From NCBI RefSeq assembly GCF_004766045.1, contig NZ_SPQQ01000002.1, forward strand, positions 744,001-808,000: DNA of 64,000 bases. Direction: 5' to 3'. Position numbers and translations under genes: made by a program. Source of the DNA: Desulfosporosinus fructosivorans (GTDB taxonomy: Bacteria > Bacillota > Desulfitobacteriia > Desulfitobacteriales > Desulfitobacteriaceae). How positions within the stretch are numbered: the first letter of the stretch is position 1; every line of letters starts with the position of its first letter. Shown here in pieces: positions 8,294 through 16,798 of this stretch. Below the pieces are notes generated by a model. That model worked only from the letters and a program-made list of their open reading frames with translations. It had not been told where the DNA came from and did not search any database.

Positions 8294-9199
8294 TTAAATG
8301 CGGTGTTCATAGCTCATTAAATTAAGAAGAATAAGTTTCTTATAGACTTCAGCCAAAATTTTACCCGCGGTTTTGGGAGCGACAAGACCTGGAAGTCCAG
8401 GAGCAAGCAAAGCTTTAATCCCAAGCATATCCGCATATTCAAAGTCTGTTCCTCCTGGGATCGATGCCAAATCAATAATCACCGCATCTCGTGAAACTCG
8501 ATCAAGAATCGGCCGATCCAGGATTAGCGTCGGAACCGTATTGAAAATAATTTCGGCTCGTCTAATTTCCTCCTCTAAATCCTCAAAATGAACTGCCCTA
8601 AGACCCATTTCCACTGCACGAGCCAAAACATCGGGTCTTCGTGCTACCCCAGTGACAGATGCTCCCATGCCCTTCAGCATTCGGGCAATACTCCAACCCG
8701 TTCGACCTAACCCCAGTACAAAGCTTTCACTTTGATGGATTGTAATAGGAGTTTCCTTTATTGCCATATGAATGGCACCTTCCGCTGAAGGGATTGAGTT
8801 TAGAATGGCTATCTCATCCAGTTTCGCTGTTTCGATAAGGCGGATACCCATTTTTTTCGCCGCAGACTTCAAGGCCGGTCGTGCCCAACCGATAAATATG
8901 GGTACATGCTGAGGAATGACCTGAAGTACCTCCTTATTTAAGGTGATGGACGAATCTGAATACTTGGCCTTCACCCCCCCTCTATCGTCGGTGCCAAACA
9001 TCGGAAAAAGCAAGGCATCCACTTCAGCGACAATATCCTGAATGTTTGATTTACGTACCATTCCGGGGATTGGAGGTGCTTTTTCGAAGCCAACTCCGAC
9101 TATGGATGCTCCTTGTTTTTGTAGCTCAGAAATAAGATAAAGTTCCCGGTCATCCCCACCTACTACACCGAGCCGAATGCCATTTAGAACTGTAGTCAT
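8294..9199 (-). CDS. dpaA: Dipicolinate synthase subunit A
   Basis: 301 residues. In spore formers DpaA (SpoVFA) works with DpaB to turn a dihydrodipicolinate-pathway intermediate into dipicolinic acid, the calcium chelator of the spore core. The sequence has the N-terminal GVVGGDDRELYLI segment, a central FVLGLGRTGWSIARMLKG Rossmann motif near residue 160-180, and the late segment VIIDLASIPGGTDFEY, all typical of the family. The start is supported by AGGAGGGG nine bases upstream. Unusually, dpaB and lysine-pathway genes are absent; the neighbours are a CoA ligase-like gene and a decayed panB. Whether this is the sporulation copy or a second, repurposed copy cannot be told from the window. 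Confidence 0.88.
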   Translation of the reverse strand: MTTVLNGIRLGVVGGDDRELYLISELQKQGASIVGVGFEKAPPIPGMVRKSNIQDIVAEVDALLFPMFGTDDRGGVKAKYSDSSITLNKEVLQVIPQHVPIFIGWARPALKSAAKKMGIRLIETAKLDEIAILNSIPSAEGAIHMAIKETPITIHQSESFVLGLGRTGWSIARMLKGMGASVTGVARRPDVLARAVEMGLRAVHFEDLEEEIRRAEIIFNTVPTLILDRPILDRVSRDAVIIDLASIPGGTDFEYADMLGIKALLAPGLPGLVAPKTAGKILAEVYKKLILLNLMSYEHRI

Positions 9200-9225
9200 G
9201 TATCTTTTTCCCCTCCTTGCAAATT

Positions 9226-10557
9226 TTATATGTGAACCTTAACCTTTCGGTTATCGATGATCTGTCGTTTGGCTGTTCCATTGGAACCCTCGAATTGTTG
9301 ATTGTCTATATTTACAACGACTTTCAATCTATCTTTTACTACTTCATTCCTCACGGCCAGTATTTTTTGCAATGCGTGGTGAACAACATCCTCATCTATA
9401 TTATTGAAGTCTGCTTTCATTATGTTTACGTATAGATAATCTTTTCCGTTTCTTTCATCGATTTCACATTGATAATTCAAGACATTCTCTATAGAAAATA
9501 GGACTTCATCTAATTCAGCAACTGAAATATCGAATTTTCCTAATCTCTTCTTTCCCGATACTCTTCCTTTTACAACCTCCATACTCCGTAATACTGACCC
9601 ACATGGGCAAGTTCCGGAAATAAAACGACTTACATCTCCGGTACGGTATCGTATTAGCGGCATTCCGCTCCGGGTAAGTGTCGTAAATACAACCTCTCCC
9701 AGCTCACCCTCCGGAAGTACCTCCCCTGTTTCTGGATTAATAATTTCGAAGTACAAATCCACTTCCCTTAAATGATAGCCTAAGCGAGCACTGCATTGCA
9801 CACCGCCGCCAAGCCCCATTTCCGTCATACCATAATGATTAAAGACCTTACAGTCCCATTTTTCTTCTATCGCTCGGGAAATTGAATTTGGTACGTGATC
9901 TGTTGATAGTAACACGCTTTTTATTTTCCCTTGTAGTAAGTCACCATTTTTATGACGAGCCATACTTAATACCTGGGTCGGAATACCAACGATAGAATTG
10001 GCTTGATACGTGACTGCAGCTTGTATCGCTTCATTTGTATTGGAAACAGGGCCATACGGAATCGGATAAGCATTCATTCTTTCCAGAGCAATTCGAAGCA
10101 AATCCCCTACACTTCCTGGTGATTCCCAAGGTAAAAGAATTAACACTCGGTCCGTCGGGCCCACCAGATTGCGCATACCATAGTCAAAAAAATCGATGGT
10201 TAATTCTTGATCCTCTTTTGTAAAAAAAATCCGTTTAGGCACACCCGTTGTTCCTGAGGATTGCAGGCTGACAATTCGTTCAATGTGATTTGGCGATATA
10301 CAAACAAAATTAAGAGGATTTTCTTTAATGTCTTGCGGAAATGTATAAGGCAATTTGGAAAACTCATCAAAACTAACAATTTTATTAGGATCAACCGCTG
10401 CTAAGCTTTTTAGGTAATAATTACTTTTTTCTTTAGCCAAAGTTATGGTATTTCGTAGTTGAATTAACTGATAATGCTCAATGGCATCTCTTCTTAAGGT
10501 TCCCGATTGCACGCCGGTTTTTCTGCTTATCCAGTCATCTAAAGGTGTCTTGATCAC
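9226..10557 (-). CDS. Phenylacetate-CoA-ligase-like AMP-binding protein (DVU_1553-type)
   Basis: 443 residues, GTG start with GGAGGGA. It belongs to the PaaK/CapK branch of adenylate-forming enzymes: the P-loop SLQSSGTTGVPKRIFF (about 92-107), the motif HYGMTEMGLGGG (about 240) and PLIRYRTGDV (about 303) are all present. Members of this subfamily occur in the conserved gene neighbourhood of molybdopterin aldehyde oxidoreductases and TrsS, which is also present here. I therefore call it the DVU_1553-type ligase of that system rather than a phenylacetate degradation enzyme; its substrate is unknown. A 50-codon remnant of a second copy lies at 13862-14010, right beside the MoeA-like gene. That suggests the ligase once sat there and that this copy was displaced or duplicated. 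Confidence 0.85.
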   Translation of the reverse strand: MIKTPLDDWISRKTGVQSGTLRRDAIEHYQLIQLRNTITLAKEKSNYYLKSLAAVDPNKIVSFDEFSKLPYTFPQDIKENPLNFVCISPNHIERIVSLQSSGTTGVPKRIFFTKEDQELTIDFFDYGMRNLVGPTDRVLILLPWESPGSVGDLLRIALERMNAYPIPYGPVSNTNEAIQAAVTYQANSIVGIPTQVLSMARHKNGDLLQGKIKSVLLSTDHVPNSISRAIEEKWDCKVFNHYGMTEMGLGGGVQCSARLGYHLREVDLYFEIINPETGEVLPEGELGEVVFTTLTRSGMPLIRYRTGDVSRFISGTCPCGSVLRSMEVVKGRVSGKKRLGKFDISVAELDEVLFSIENVLNYQCEIDERNGKDYLYVNIMKADFNNIDEDVVHHALQKILAVRNEVVKDRLKVVVNIDNQQFEGSNGTAKRQIIDNRKVKVHI

Positions 10558-10578
10558 GAAATTCCCTCCGTAATACGG

Positions 10579-10977
10579 TTACTCCTCATGATCATCACAG
10601 TTGCAAGTGAGATGATCATGTTGGTGTGCCAGCCCTTCTCCTCCTTTGTATTCGCGAATTATATCCAGCTGATAATTTTCCATGAGGTTGAGAGCATCCT
10701 TTACACTATAATGAGCTCCATAATATCGTGTAACCTGTGCTTGAGTTATTGGTTCAAAATCAGCTTGCTCAATGCTGCCGCAGATAAGTGCCTCACAACC
10801 CCTTTCGATGATTTTCCGGGTTATCTTAAGCTCCGAACCTTCTCTACAACCCGCATTCTTGTAAACCTCAAAACTCAAGTCATCCGTTTCTACAACCAAT
10901 AAAAATGAGCTGTTCTCATATTCTTCAGCGACCAGACTTTTTAAAGAATCCCCATTTGTAGCAATAGCTATTTTCAT
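10579..10977 (-). CDS. NifX/NifB-like cofactor-binding protein with His/Cys tail
   Basis: 132 residues. The fold of the dinitrogenase iron-molybdenum cofactor biosynthesis family is indicated by MKIAIATNGDSLKSLVAEE at the start, the central region CEALICGSIEQADFEPI, and the segment VTRYYGAHYSVKDALNLM. Small proteins of this family bind metal clusters or cofactors during assembly. The last 15 residues (HQHDHLTCNCDDHEE) are rich in His, Cys and acids, and look like a metal-binding tail. It lies 21 bp upstream of the CoA ligase-like gene in the same direction. Its location in a molybdoenzyme maturation cluster, with no nitrogenase genes nearby, suggests it carries a metal or Mo species for the aldehyde oxidoreductase; that is inference. 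Confidence 0.8.
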   Translation of the reverse strand: MKIAIATNGDSLKSLVAEEYENSSFLLVVETDDLSFEVYKNAGCREGSELKITRKIIERGCEALICGSIEQADFEPITQAQVTRYYGAHYSVKDALNLMENYQLDIIREYKGGEGLAHQHDHLTCNCDDHEE

Positions 10978-11065
10978 GATACTGCACCCTCCCTAACATC
11001 TATTTTATGTAGATTATTTAAATCCTTTGGACTTGAATTATCTCTCCCAAATATCAAAAAACTTT

Positions 11066-13117
11066 TTACACTGTAAATTTCAAGACGATATTTTTCAGCC
11101 TTTCTGATATTTCATTTGTTCCAATTCCAATGTTTACCACTTCAGTAGACTTTTGCGTAACAGAAGACACTTTCATGGCAATATTATCAGTCCCTTGCGC
11201 CGATTCGCTGGTTGCCATTGTTATTTCATTTATTGCTTGCACCAATTCTTGTATTGATAAATCCAACTGATTCGCTGTGGTGCTAAAATCGGTTACCAAA
11301 CCCTCCACATAATCAGCATCCTTATGATACTGCTCACCCGTTTCAACCATAAAATTGTAATCCTTTATCACCGTTGTATCAAGAAACTCCAGAACTTTTT
11401 CCGAGTTCTCTGTTAGGTTCTCTACGGATGCCACAACAAGTTTAGTCACATTTTGAATTTCATTGACAGCATTTTTTGAGTCCTCGGCAAGTTTCCTTAT
11501 CTCATCCGCTACTACAGCAAAGCCTCTTCCTGCTTCTCCGGCTCTCGCTGCCTCAATTGCCGCATTTAGTGCCAGAAGATTAGTTTGCGATGTAATCTGT
11601 AAAATGGAGTCTGTCAACATGTTGATTTGTTCTACTGCTTTTGCTTGCTCAATCGCCGCTTTCATGTTGATATTCACATTATGACTGACATCACTTGCCA
11701 CCTTTTGCGAATATACAGCACTTTCCTTCAGGTTCTGCGCCCGTTTATTGATTTCATTTGAAGCTAAAGCGCCCTTTTGTGCCTGCTTAGCAATGGCATC
11801 TACTGACTTTTCCAATTCAGAAGCTTGTGCACTCATTTCTTGTGCGGAAGCTGCTGATTCTTCCATAGCGGCTGAAATTTCTTGAGTGGTTGCCGAGACA
11901 TCTTCTATTTCTATATTCAGATCTTTCATGCTTGCATTTACAGTATAAACGGAATCCTCCAGATTATTTGCTTCATTTGTGATTGTTTGGACTATGCCTC
12001 GGAAGGATTTTTGCAGTTCACTTACAGACCTCATCAAATCGCCGGTCTCGTCTTTAAGATTCAAAAATTTGTGGGAAATATCCTTTGAAAGATCTCCTCC
12101 GGCAATTATGTTCAACTGCTCTGCTGCGATTTTTACCGGCTTTGAAATCCTTTTGGCCAAGAATAGAAGAACAAAAGCAGCTATTATTAAACCGATTACA
12201 GTAACGAATATGATACCAGTTCTAAGATTATTGATTTTTGATAGGTATTCATTTTCAGGCATAGTGGTTATGACGTACATATCCTGATTTTTACATTTGG
12301 CATAGGATGCAATATTTTTGATTCCTGAAATAGTGAAATATCCCGTACCTGCATCTTTGCTCTTCATTTGATTGTAAAAATCACTCACATCGCCTGTTTC
12401 AGCAGATAGATTAAGTTTTAAAACTAAATCTTTGTCTTTTGCAGCAATAACAAGACCTTTTGAATCAATCACTATTGTTGACAAATTTTGTTGCCCATTT
12501 CCGTAAACGACAAGTTCAGTCAATTTATCCAGTAATATCGGGGAACAAAAGGCTGCAAGGACTTTTCCGTCCCGGTTTACTACAGGCACTGAAAGCATTA
12601 CAATAGGTTTTTTGTTTACAGGTGATATTTCAGGATTTCCCACAACAATTTTATTCTTCATCACCTCATCGTACCAGCGCCTATTATGCTCGTCTAATAC
12701 ATAGCCTATAGACGCTTTACTTGACCCATCAATAACGACTGTCCCATTATAAACGAAGAAATAATTCTCATAGAGACCGTTTGATTCCTTGAACTTGTCA
12801 TCTGTAAACTTGGTTAATAGTTCGTAAGTGGCGTTGTTTTGATTACCCATTGCCAGTTCGTTAAAATAATCGATAACCCATGGTTGATCCGCTTCTGCTT
12901 TTGCTGTCCGCGTCAGTTGGTCAAAGGAAGATTCAACCTGGTTAATTTTTTCCTGAGTTATGGAGTTCATCGAATTCCTTACTTCATTTTCCAGAGTGAT
13001 TGTTGAATAGTAGCTTGAGTAAGCCACAACCGCAATCATTGGTACTGCCATACATAACAAGGATACCAGCAAAATTTTCCCAAATAGGCTGTTAGTAATA
13101 CCTTTAAATTTAGACAT
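11066..13117 (-). CDS. Methyl-accepting chemotaxis protein (dCache-HAMP-MCP)
   Basis: 683 residues. A membrane span at about 12-33 is followed by a large extracellular dCache-type ligand-binding region (about 40-300), a second span (about 303-323, [20 protein letters not shown]), HAMP (about 323-380) and the cytoplasmic signalling helices. The highly conserved tip [20 protein letters not shown] is intact, so it should couple to CheA/CheW. It lies within the aldehyde oxidoreductase cluster but is not a maturation protein. It may sense a substrate of the pathway, or it may have arrived with the rearrangement that left the DUF4338 fragment next to it. The start follows AGGAGG. Confidence 0.95.
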   Translation of the reverse strand: MSKFKGITNSLFGKILLVSLLCMAVPMIAVVAYSSYYSTITLENEVRNSMNSITQEKINQVESSFDQLTRTAKAEADQPWVIDYFNELAMGNQNNATYELLTKFTDDKFKESNGLYENYFFVYNGTVVIDGSSKASIGYVLDEHNRRWYDEVMKNKIVVGNPEISPVNKKPIVMLSVPVVNRDGKVLAAFCSPILLDKLTELVVYGNGQQNLSTIVIDSKGLVIAAKDKDLVLKLNLSAETGDVSDFYNQMKSKDAGTGYFTISGIKNIASYAKCKNQDMYVITTMPENEYLSKINNLRTGIIFVTVIGLIIAAFVLLFLAKRISKPVKIAAEQLNIIAGGDLSKDISHKFLNLKDETGDLMRSVSELQKSFRGIVQTITNEANNLEDSVYTVNASMKDLNIEIEDVSATTQEISAAMEESAASAQEMSAQASELEKSVDAIAKQAQKGALASNEINKRAQNLKESAVYSQKVASDVSHNVNINMKAAIEQAKAVEQINMLTDSILQITSQTNLLALNAAIEAARAGEAGRGFAVVADEIRKLAEDSKNAVNEIQNVTKLVVASVENLTENSEKVLEFLDTTVIKDYNFMVETGEQYHKDADYVEGLVTDFSTTANQLDLSIQELVQAINEITMATSESAQGTDNIAMKVSSVTQKSTEVVNIGIGTNEISERLKNIVLKFTV

Positions 13118-13316
13118 TATAATTCCATGCCTCCTCTTAGTTTTCCGTGGTGAAAAACTTTGTCTCCTTTACAATTTTTGCAATTGCATGCCTTAAAACC
13201 AACCATAATTTTTAAATATGAGGCACTATTTTAAATAATTAGTAACTATGCAGGTCGCCTAAGAGCTCAGTAATTTAAAACTGTAATCTGGGCGGCTTTT
13301 CATTTAGAATGGAATT

Positions 13317-13850
13317 ATGATGGAAGTAATGATTCAGGGGCGACTACTCACTGAAAAACATATCGAATGAATCCGAGAACTGATGGATAGTAACCCAGAT
13401 TGGCATCGGACCCGATTATCTCAGGAAATTTGTATCGTCTGGAACTGGGTAGTTGCTAATGGCCAATTCAAGGATATGGCTTGTCGCACGATGATGCTCA
13501 AGCTAGAACGTCGTGGTTACCTGCAACTTCCAGAACGCAGAACTGCCGGACGAAACAATGCATTTATTGGCCACATACCCATCGGGCATTCCACCACTAT
13601 CATTGAATGTGTACTGCAGGATCTAACTCCACTTACCATTGAGGTCGTTCAGAGTTCAGAAACGTTGAGGTTATTCAATCATTTACTGGCAAAGTACCAT
13701 TACCTCGGATTCTGTAGTACGGTCGGTGAAAATATAAAATATATTGTCTACGATTGCGACCGTCGCCCACTGGCCTGTTTACTCTTTGGTTCAGCCGCTT
13801 GGAAGGTGGCTGGTCGTGATCATGAGATTGGTTGGGACTCTAAAATGCGT
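13317..13850 (+). pseudogene. Broken DUF4338 (DruA-like/transposon-associated) gene
   Basis: Reading from the ATG at 13317, the frame MMEVMIQGRLLTEKHIE is stopped by TGA at 13368-13370. It resumes in the same frame as IRELMDSNPDWHRTRLSQEI and continues to about FGSAAWKVAGRDHEIGWD. Those are the N-terminal and early core parts of the DUF4338 family, found in DruA and in transposase-like mobile proteins. After about 13850 the match ends abruptly and sequence from a CoA ligase gene follows on the other strand. The gene thus has a nonsense mutation and lacks its 3' half. I cannot tell whether it was a transposon protein or a defence gene; no other Druantia gene is present. Confidence 0.75.
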
Positions 13851-13861
13851 CAGGATCACCT

Positions 13862-14010
13862 GCATCCTTTCCAGACTCATGCGAAGCAGATCCCCGACAC
13901 TTCCCGGAATCTCCCAGGGTAAAAGGATTAAAACTCTGTCCATGGACCCAACAAGATTGCGCATCCCATAGTCAAAATAATCAATGGTTAATTCCTGATC
14001 CTCTTTGGTA
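13862..14010 (-). pseudogene. Remnant of a second CoA ligase-like gene
   Basis: Read on the minus strand, about 50 codons are collinear with residues near 112-161 of the ligase at 9226-10557: TKEDQELTID, DYGMRNLVG, DRVLILLPWE, PGSVGDLLRM, SLERM. DNA identity is also high against 10075-10222. Both ends are cut off, by the DUF4338 fragment on one side and the MoeA-like gene on the other. It is a scar of a duplicated or rearranged ligase gene and cannot encode a working enzyme. Confidence 0.85.
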
Positions 14011-14020
14011 ATAAATCAAA

Positions 14021-15043
14021 TTACTTCCCGAAAGAACAGTTTGGATAGACACACGTTTTACATTCCAGGCATAGTCCGCCATGCCCATATTTCACAATAT
14101 CCTTCCGCATTAAACGTTCCCCGGCAAGTATTCGTGTTACAACAAGGTCAAATACCGTTGTTCGCGCATACATAACACATCCTGGCAAACCCATGATCGG
14201 TATGTCCCCCAGGTACGCGAGCAAGAACATTGCCCCCGGCAATACCGGCGCTCCATACGTAACGATTTCCGCCCCACTTTCTTTAATGGCTGTAGGAGTA
14301 ACATCGTCGGGGTCAACAGACATCCCACCGGTAACGAGAATCATCTCCGCACCGTTAGCAATATGTTCGTTGATCTGGGCTTTGATCATTTCTATATTAT
14401 CATTAGCATAACTCTGACCGATGACGACGGAACCCCATTCCGTAACCTTCGAATGCAGAACCGGTCCAAATTTATCTTGGATTCGACCGTTATAGACCTC
14501 ACTTCCGGTAATCACGATTCCAACCTTTTTGGGTTGCAGGGGACGAACTTGTAAAATAGGTTCCGTAAAATCACTCGCTACGTCCTCCGCACTTAAAATA
14601 ATCAGTTCATTTATCATAAGCGGAACGACGCGTGCGCCTGCAATTTTTTGTCCCTTTTTTACAGGGGTATGGTTGTGCAGGGTTGCAAGGACAATATGTT
14701 CTAGTGAATTCAAAGCGAGGATTCCGTCTTCTGAAGCATAAAGCAGGCCGTCTTCTACAGTGATAAGATTGACTTTGCCTTCTTTAGGTTCGCTTAGGCT
14801 AATCCCTGGGCCGGCTACAGACTTGCCCAATCGTATAGCTGCCTCATCTTCATGAATCAGCCCCGAAACCTGATCCCAAACAAAAAGATGTTCTTTCCCC
14901 ATACTGAGTAGAACCGGTATATCTTCTTTCTTGATAATATGCCCTTTACGAAAACGAGCATCTTTTACTTTACCCGGAATAATTTGGGTCATATCATGTA
15001 TCAATACTGAATCCAGAGCGTCTTCAACACGAATTTTCTGCAT
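14021..15043 (-). CDS. MoeA/MoaB-type molybdopterin-binding protein with Cys-rich tail
   Basis: 340 residues from the ATG at 15043, which follows GGAGGAG; an upstream in-frame ATG would overlap the phosphatase gene heavily. The C-terminal half holds a MoCF (MogA-like) fold: VGIVITGSEVYNGRIQDKFG, MILVTGGMSVDPDDVTPTAI and MGLPGCVMYARTTVFDLV. These are the residues that hold molybdopterin in MoeA and CinA-like proteins. The N-terminal 160 residues are a SAF/biotin-like extension rather than the MoeA linker domain. The protein ends GLCLECKTCVYPNCSFGK, with four Cys in 15 residues, suggesting metal binding. It is probably involved in inserting or modifying the Mo cofactor of the aldehyde oxidoreductase at 23135-25960. 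Confidence 0.82.
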   Translation of the reverse strand: MQKIRVEDALDSVLIHDMTQIIPGKVKDARFRKGHIIKKEDIPVLLSMGKEHLFVWDQVSGLIHEDEAAIRLGKSVAGPGISLSEPKEGKVNLITVEDGLLYASEDGILALNSLEHIVLATLHNHTPVKKGQKIAGARVVPLMINELIILSAEDVASDFTEPILQVRPLQPKKVGIVITGSEVYNGRIQDKFGPVLHSKVTEWGSVVIGQSYANDNIEMIKAQINEHIANGAEMILVTGGMSVDPDDVTPTAIKESGAEIVTYGAPVLPGAMFLLAYLGDIPIMGLPGCVMYARTTVFDLVVTRILAGERLMRKDIVKYGHGGLCLECKTCVYPNCSFGK

Positions 15044-15044
15044 C

Positions 15045-15671
15045 CTATAACTCCTCCACTTTCTTGTCCTGATCATGTACCGGATTCTCAAAGTAGGTTT
15101 TTAACTGGAATCTCTTCTTGTCATATAGCAATATGTTAAGACAACCGTAACTTTGCTTTAACTTGAAAAGATGGTTCAATGGTAAGCCGAGAGCATAACA
15201 CAAGATGACTCGGTTAATCCCCGCATGACCAACCACGAGAATATTCTTTGTGTTGGACAGAATCATACTCTCAAATGGCGGAATGACTCGCTGATAGCAA
15301 TCGGAAAAGCTTTCTCCACAAGGCGGACGATAATTCGCGATATCTTCACCACGCTGTTTGTATTCTAGGGGATACTCATTTCGGATATCGGTGAACAGCT
15401 TTCCCTCCCAGTCTCCCATGTTGACTTCCTTTAAATAAGACTGAACGATCGGACTAATAGGCTGGACTGTAGTAATAATATCAGCCGTTTCACGCGATCT
15501 CATTAGAGGACTACAATAGCTACGCTCGAAAGAGATCGAGCTCAAATATTCCTTGAGAAAATGAGCTTGCTCCCGGCCCGCTTCACTTAGTGCAAGATCC
15601 GTTACTCCAATATATCGCTTTTCGTGTCCCAGCCCAATATCGCCATGCCTAACAAGATAGATCTGTTTCAT
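15045..15671 (-). CDS. Histidine phosphatase family protein
   Basis: 208 residues from the ATG at 15671, which overlaps the stop of xdhC as ATGA; an ATG seven codons upstream is also in frame. The phosphoglycerate-mutase/CobC-like fold is shown by the LVRHGDIGL catalytic motif at the start, by CSPLMRSRETA (second active-site Arg) at about 60, and by VVGHAGINR (second catalytic His) at about 155. The substrate is unknown; relatives dephosphorylate cofactor intermediates such as alpha-ribazole phosphate. It ends 1 bp before the MoeA-like start, so it is translated as part of the maturation operon. Confidence 0.88.
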   Translation of the reverse strand: MKQIYLVRHGDIGLGHEKRYIGVTDLALSEAGREQAHFLKEYLSSISFERSYCSPLMRSRETADIITTVQPISPIVQSYLKEVNMGDWEGKLFTDIRNEYPLEYKQRGEDIANYRPPCGESFSDCYQRVIPPFESMILSNTKNILVVGHAGINRVILCYALGLPLNHLFKLKQSYGCLNILLYDKKRFQLKTYFENPVHDQDKKVEEL

Positions 15672-16798
15672 TTCATTTTCATTGAGGAACATCTATTTTT
15701 AGGTAATTTATTTAAATCTTTTTGAACTTGAATAATCTCTCCCAAAATGCAAAGAGCAATTTCTTCTGGTGTTTCAGCTCCGATTTTTAGGCCGATGGGT
15801 GAATAGATGCTTTGCAATCGCTCAGAGGGAAATCCTTCCTCAAGCAATTCAGCCAAGAGTGCTTTCACTCGGCGACGACTGCCAATCATCCCGATATACC
15901 CTGCAGGGCGATAGATTACTTTTTTCAGGCATTCTTTATCATAACGATGCCCTCTTGTAACGATTACAACGTAGGTCTGCGGTCCTATTTCAATCTCATC
16001 GAGAGCTTGTTCAAAATTATTACAAATAACTCTGTCAGCAGTTCCGAACCGTCCGTGATTGGCAAAAGATGGCCGGTCATCCACAACGATTACATCATAA
16101 CCAAGAATTTTAGCTATACTGACTAAAGGCAGCGCAATATGTCCTCCACCCAAAATCAATAGTTGAATTTCAGAAATTTGAGGTTCCACTAACAGTTGAA
16201 AAGCGATCTTTTCTTCGGCTTTTTCGCAAGGAATAAACGAAGCGTCCAGATTAATCATCGCAAAACGACCGTTGTTACCATTCGCTTGAATATAATTATG
16301 GGCAGCCCGGTTTAAATCCGAAGAACCCAGATCACCAAAGAATTTTCCGTCTTTTTGAATGATCATCTTTCTGCCAATGTGATTCTGGAGTGACTCCGTC
16401 ACCGTAACCATTATAGGACAATCGCCGCGATCCAATGAATCCAGGTAATTCTCCAATTGAACTAACTGTTCCGGGGTACTTTCAAGACCTATATATTCTA
16501 TAAATAATTCCATGATGCCCCCGCAAACCATACCTTCATCTTCGGCAATATCCGCTGTCATGTTTAAATGATATTTATCCACTGTATGAGTGTTCATTAC
16601 CATAAGAGCTTTCCGCTTGGCTTCCGCCTCACCGCATCCACCACCGATAGACCCGACTGTCCTTCCATCGGCAAAAATTAACATTTGTGCTCCCGGTTTA
16701 CGAGGAACTGAGCCTAATACTTTCGTGATGGTGACTAATGCTGCCTCACATTTTTCTTCCAAGACAATTCGCAGACCTTCTTTGATGTCCTTATCCAT
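15668..16798 (-). CDS. xdhC: XdhC/CoxI family molybdoenzyme maturation protein
   Basis: 376 residues from the ATG at 16798 (AGGAGAG upstream; overlap of 8 bp with the preceding gene). The N-terminal XdhC/CoxI domain has ALVTITKVLGSVPRKPGAQM and GSIGGGCGEAEAK. The C-terminal Rossmann domain has LLILGGGHIALPLVSIAKIL followed by VVDDRPSFANHGRFG, and then VIVTRGHRYDKECL and YIGMIGSRRR. Proteins of this family bind molybdenum cofactor and load its sulfurated form into xanthine dehydrogenase-type enzymes. The presence of a matching enzyme in the same operon (23135-25960) supports that role. Confidence 0.93.
   Translation of the reverse strand: MDKDIKEGLRIVLEEKCEAALVTITKVLGSVPRKPGAQMLIFADGRTVGSIGGGCGEAEAKRKALMVMNTHTVDKYHLNMTADIAEDEGMVCGGIMELFIEYIGLESTPEQLVQLENYLDSLDRGDCPIMVTVTESLQNHIGRKMIIQKDGKFFGDLGSSDLNRAAHNYIQANGNNGRFAMINLDASFIPCEKAEEKIAFQLLVEPQISEIQLLILGGGHIALPLVSIAKILGYDVIVVDDRPSFANHGRFGTADRVICNNFEQALDEIEIGPQTYVVIVTRGHRYDKECLKKVIYRPAGYIGMIGSRRRVKALLAELLEEGFPSERLQSIYSPIGLKIGAETPEEIALCILGEIIQVQKDLNKLPKNRCSSMKMK

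Noticed and set aside
10579-10977. Nitrogenase cofactor gene pointing to nitrogen fixation
   Set aside because: No nifH, nifD, nifK or nifB genes are present; the protein lies in a molybdoenzyme maturation cluster.
13368-13370. In-frame TGA as a selenocysteine codon in the DUF4338 gene
   Set aside because: No SECIS-like hairpin follows and the family has no redox Cys there; the gene is also truncated, so a nonsense mutation is the simpler reading.
13317-13850. Druantia defence system
   Set aside because: DUF4338 occurs in DruA, but the gene is broken and no druB-druE genes are near; a mobile-element origin is as likely.
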